From positions 186,001 through 250,000 of the forward strand of contig NZ_SOQZ01000001.1 of the NCBI RefSeq assembly GCF_004366715.1: DNA of 64,000 nucleotides. Reading direction: 5' to 3'. The notes beneath the pieces were generated by a model. That model ran no database searches. It was not told the origin of the DNA and saw only the letters and a program-made list of their open reading frames with translations. Made by a program: the position numbers and the translations under genes. Shown one piece after another: positions 62,291 to 64,000 of the stretch. The stretch comes from Meridianimaribacter flavus. Its GTDB lineage: Bacteria > Bacteroidota > Bacteroidia > Flavobacteriales > Flavobacteriaceae. The stretch's first letter is position 1; each line of letters starts with the position of its first letter.

Positions 62291-64000
62291 ATGGCTAAAA
62301 AAGCAGCTTCAAAAAAGCAAGAAACGAACGATTTCTCAAAGTATATACGTTGGTTTTGGATCGTATTTTTAGGAGGAATCCTTTCAATAGGTTTAATATT
62401 TCTATTAGCATCTTGGGGCGTTTTTGGTGAAATGCCTGATCATACGGTTTTAGAAAACCCTAAAACAAATTTAGCAACCGAAATTATTTCTTCTGACGGA
62501 AAAACCCTAGGTAAATTCTATTTTGACGACAACCGTACACCTGTTGATTATAGCGAGCTACCAAAAAACTTGGTTGATGCTTTAATTGCAACCGAAGATG
62601 CGCGTTTTTATGACCATTCAGGAATTGATGCTAGAGGAACATTAAGAGCTGCAATAAAACTTGGAAGTGGAGGAGGAGCAAGTACAATTTCGCAGCAATT
62701 AGCGAAACAGTTATTTCATGGAGAAGGTTCAAAAAACATTATAGAGCGTGTATTGCAAAAAGCTAAAGAATGGATAATTGCTACAAGATTAGAACGTCAA
62801 TATACTAAAGAAGAAATCATCGCTCAATACTTCAATATTTATGATTTTGGTAATAATGCTGATGGTATAAGAAGTGCATCAAGAATTTATTTTGGAAAAG
62901 AGCCACAAGACTTAAACCTTAAAGAGTCTGCAATGTTGGTAGGAATGTTCAAAAACTCATCATTGTACAATCCTAGGCGAAATCCTGTTGGAGTTAAAAA
63001 TAGACGTAATGTAGTCTTAGCTCAAATGAATAAATATGAGTTTATTGATGAAACAGTAAAGGACTCATTACAAAAAACAGAATTAGATTTAGATTACACT
63101 CCAGAAACCCACAATGCAGGAATAGCGACTTACTTTAGAGAATACTTAAGGGATTTTATGAAGCAGTGGATTAAAGATAATCCAAAACCAGACGGTGAAA
63201 AGTGGAGTTTATACAACGACGGATTAAAAATTTATACCACAATAGATTCTAGAATGCAACAGTATGCCGAAGACGCTGTGCAAAAGCACATGCCAAGGCT
63301 GCAAGCTGAATTTGACCATCAAAACACACCAGATAGAAACCCAACAGCTCCTTTTTTAGAATTAGATTTGGATGAGATTGATGCTTTAATGAAACGTAGT
63401 ATGCGTCAGTCAGAACGATGGAGACACATGAAGTATGATTTGAAAAAATCTGATAAAGAAATTATCGAGTCTTTTGATAAACCTACCCAAATGGAAGTGT
63501 TTTCATGGAAAGGAGAAATTGATACCATCATGAAACCAATAGACTCTATGCGTTACTACAAATCATTTTTGCATACAGGTATGATGTCTATGGATCCTCA
63601 AACAGGACATGTAAAAGCATGGGTTGGAGGAGTTAATTATAAACACTTTCAGTATGACCATGTAAAACAAGGAAAGCGTCAAGTAGGTTCAACTTTTAAG
63701 CCTTTTGTATATGCTACAGCAATTGACCAATTGCACCTTTCACCTTGTGACACGCTTCCAAATACCCAAATTACAATTGAAGCAAATAAGTATGGAAATC
63801 CAGAGCCTTGGACTGCTAAAAATTCTGATGGAAAATATGGAGGTTTTAAAACATTAAAGAACGCTTTAGCCAATTCTACAAATACTATTACTGCAAGACT
63901 AATGGATAAAGTTGGTCCGCAACCAGTTATTGATATGGCAAAAAACTTAGGCGTTGAAGAAGAGATTTTACCAGTACCTGCAATTGCATTAGGAACACCA
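62291..64000 (+). CDS. Class A penicillin-binding protein (PBP1A-like), 5' part
   Basis: The reading frame is open from ATG to the window end (570 codons) and is incomplete at the 3' side. It has a basic N-terminus, one membrane helix (residues about 20-42), and the glycosyltransferase domain with EDARFYDHSGID (catalytic Glu, near residue 100) and GGASTISQQLAKQL. The transpeptidase active site SxxK is Ser467-T-F-Lys470. It polymerises and cross-links peptidoglycan in the periplasm. The remaining motifs lie beyond the window. Confidence 0.93.
   Translation, partial: MAKKAASKKQETNDFSKYIRWFWIVFLGGILSIGLIFLLASWGVFGEMPDHTVLENPKTNLATEIISSDGKTLGKFYFDDNRTPVDYSELPKNLVDALIATEDARFYDHSGIDARGTLRAAIKLGSGGGASTISQQLAKQLFHGEGSKNIIERVLQKAKEWIIATRLERQYTKEEIIAQYFNIYDFGNNADGIRSASRIYFGKEPQDLNLKESAMLVGMFKNSSLYNPRRNPVGVKNRRNVVLAQMNKYEFIDETVKDSLQKTELDLDYTPETHNAGIATYFREYLRDFMKQWIKDNPKPDGEKWSLYNDGLKIYTTIDSRMQQYAEDAVQKHMPRLQAEFDHQNTPDRNPTAPFLELDLDEIDALMKRSMRQSERWRHMKYDLKKSDKEIIESFDKPTQMEVFSWKGEIDTIMKPIDSMRYYKSFLHTGMMSMDPQTGHVKAWVGGVNYKHFQYDHVKQGKRQVGSTFKPFVYATAIDQLHLSPCDTLPNTQITIEANKYGNPEPWTAKNSDGKYGGFKTLKNALANSTNTITARLMDKVGPQPVIDMAKNLGVEEEILPVPAIALGTP

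Noticed and set aside
1-64000. tRNA or rRNA genes
   Set aside because: No cloverleaf with a GGTTCGA-type T-arm, and no rRNA-like stretch, was found in the intergenic gaps.
1-64000. CRISPR array or insertion sequence
   Set aside because: No regularly spaced direct repeats and no transposase gene were seen; the repeated palindromes are single, dispersed and flanked by different genes.

Overview
The window is chromosomal DNA of a member of the Flavobacteriaceae (phylum Bacteroidota), probably marine. The evidence is AT-rich sequence, Bacteroidota-type promoters (TTG, about 20 bp, then TAnnTTTG), gliding and type IX secretion genes (sprE/porW, gldH), several Bacteroidota-only families (DUF4254, DUF5687, DUF4292, HU/SPOR proteins) and an F0F1 ATP synthase operon without atpD and atpC. 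No tRNA, rRNA, CRISPR array, insertion sequence or prophage was seen.

Region 1 (1-24497) is a cell-surface polysaccharide locus. It opens with the end of gmd and with fcl (GDP-fucose), followed by a PAPS module (cysQ, a tandem DUF2061 membrane protein, cysC, cysD, cysN). After these come a Wzx flippase, two sulfotransferases, five glycosyltransferases, two Wzy/WaaL-type polytopic proteins, a beta-propeller protein, UDP-glucose dehydrogenase, UDP-glucuronate decarboxylase and the initiating phosphoglycosyltransferase. A convergent three-gene minus-strand operon (CapK-like ligase, UDP-GlcNAc 2-epimerase, glycosyltransferase) closes the locus. Together the genes imply a sulfated polymer that may contain fucose, glucuronate, xylose and ManNAc.

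Region 2 (24500-36100) is mostly core genes: purD, upp, a family-9 glycosyltransferase, a ferredoxin-reductase-like oxidoreductase, an ABC exporter pair, sprE/porW and a bactofilin. The bactofilin reading frame overlaps atpZ. Region 3 (36012-41885) is the ATP synthase operon atpZ-(membrane protein)-atpBEFHAG, with a recognisable promoter, a strong hairpin between atpE and atpF and an intrinsic terminator. Region 4 (41933-54350) holds paired lipoproteins, an envelope cluster (flippase, dut, nucleotidyltransferase, TPR protein, DUF4292 lipoprotein, EnvC-like protein), a small GIY-YIG gene bracketed by mirrored palindromes, a thioesterase, an HU/SPOR protein, dprA, trpS and plsC.

Region 5 (54428-58437) is the most interesting. 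A lipoprotein, an ECF sigma factor and an unusual anti-sigma factor form a minus-strand operon. The anti-sigma factor has an inner-membrane helix, a roughly 200-residue low-complexity linker and a C-terminal beta-barrel-like domain. A 30-bp promoter-like element in front of this operon recurs about 1.1 kb away, beyond recA and in opposite orientation. There it precedes a 30-codon reading frame and a terminator-bounded transcript of about 200 nt, so the two units look like one ECF regulon. Region 6 (58438-64000) carries trhO, a radical SAM protein, ricT, gldH and the start of a class A penicillin-binding protein.

Short palindromes with shared flanks (GTCAT on the left, ATCTCAT on the right) recur in many intergenic gaps and appear to be a REP-like family.
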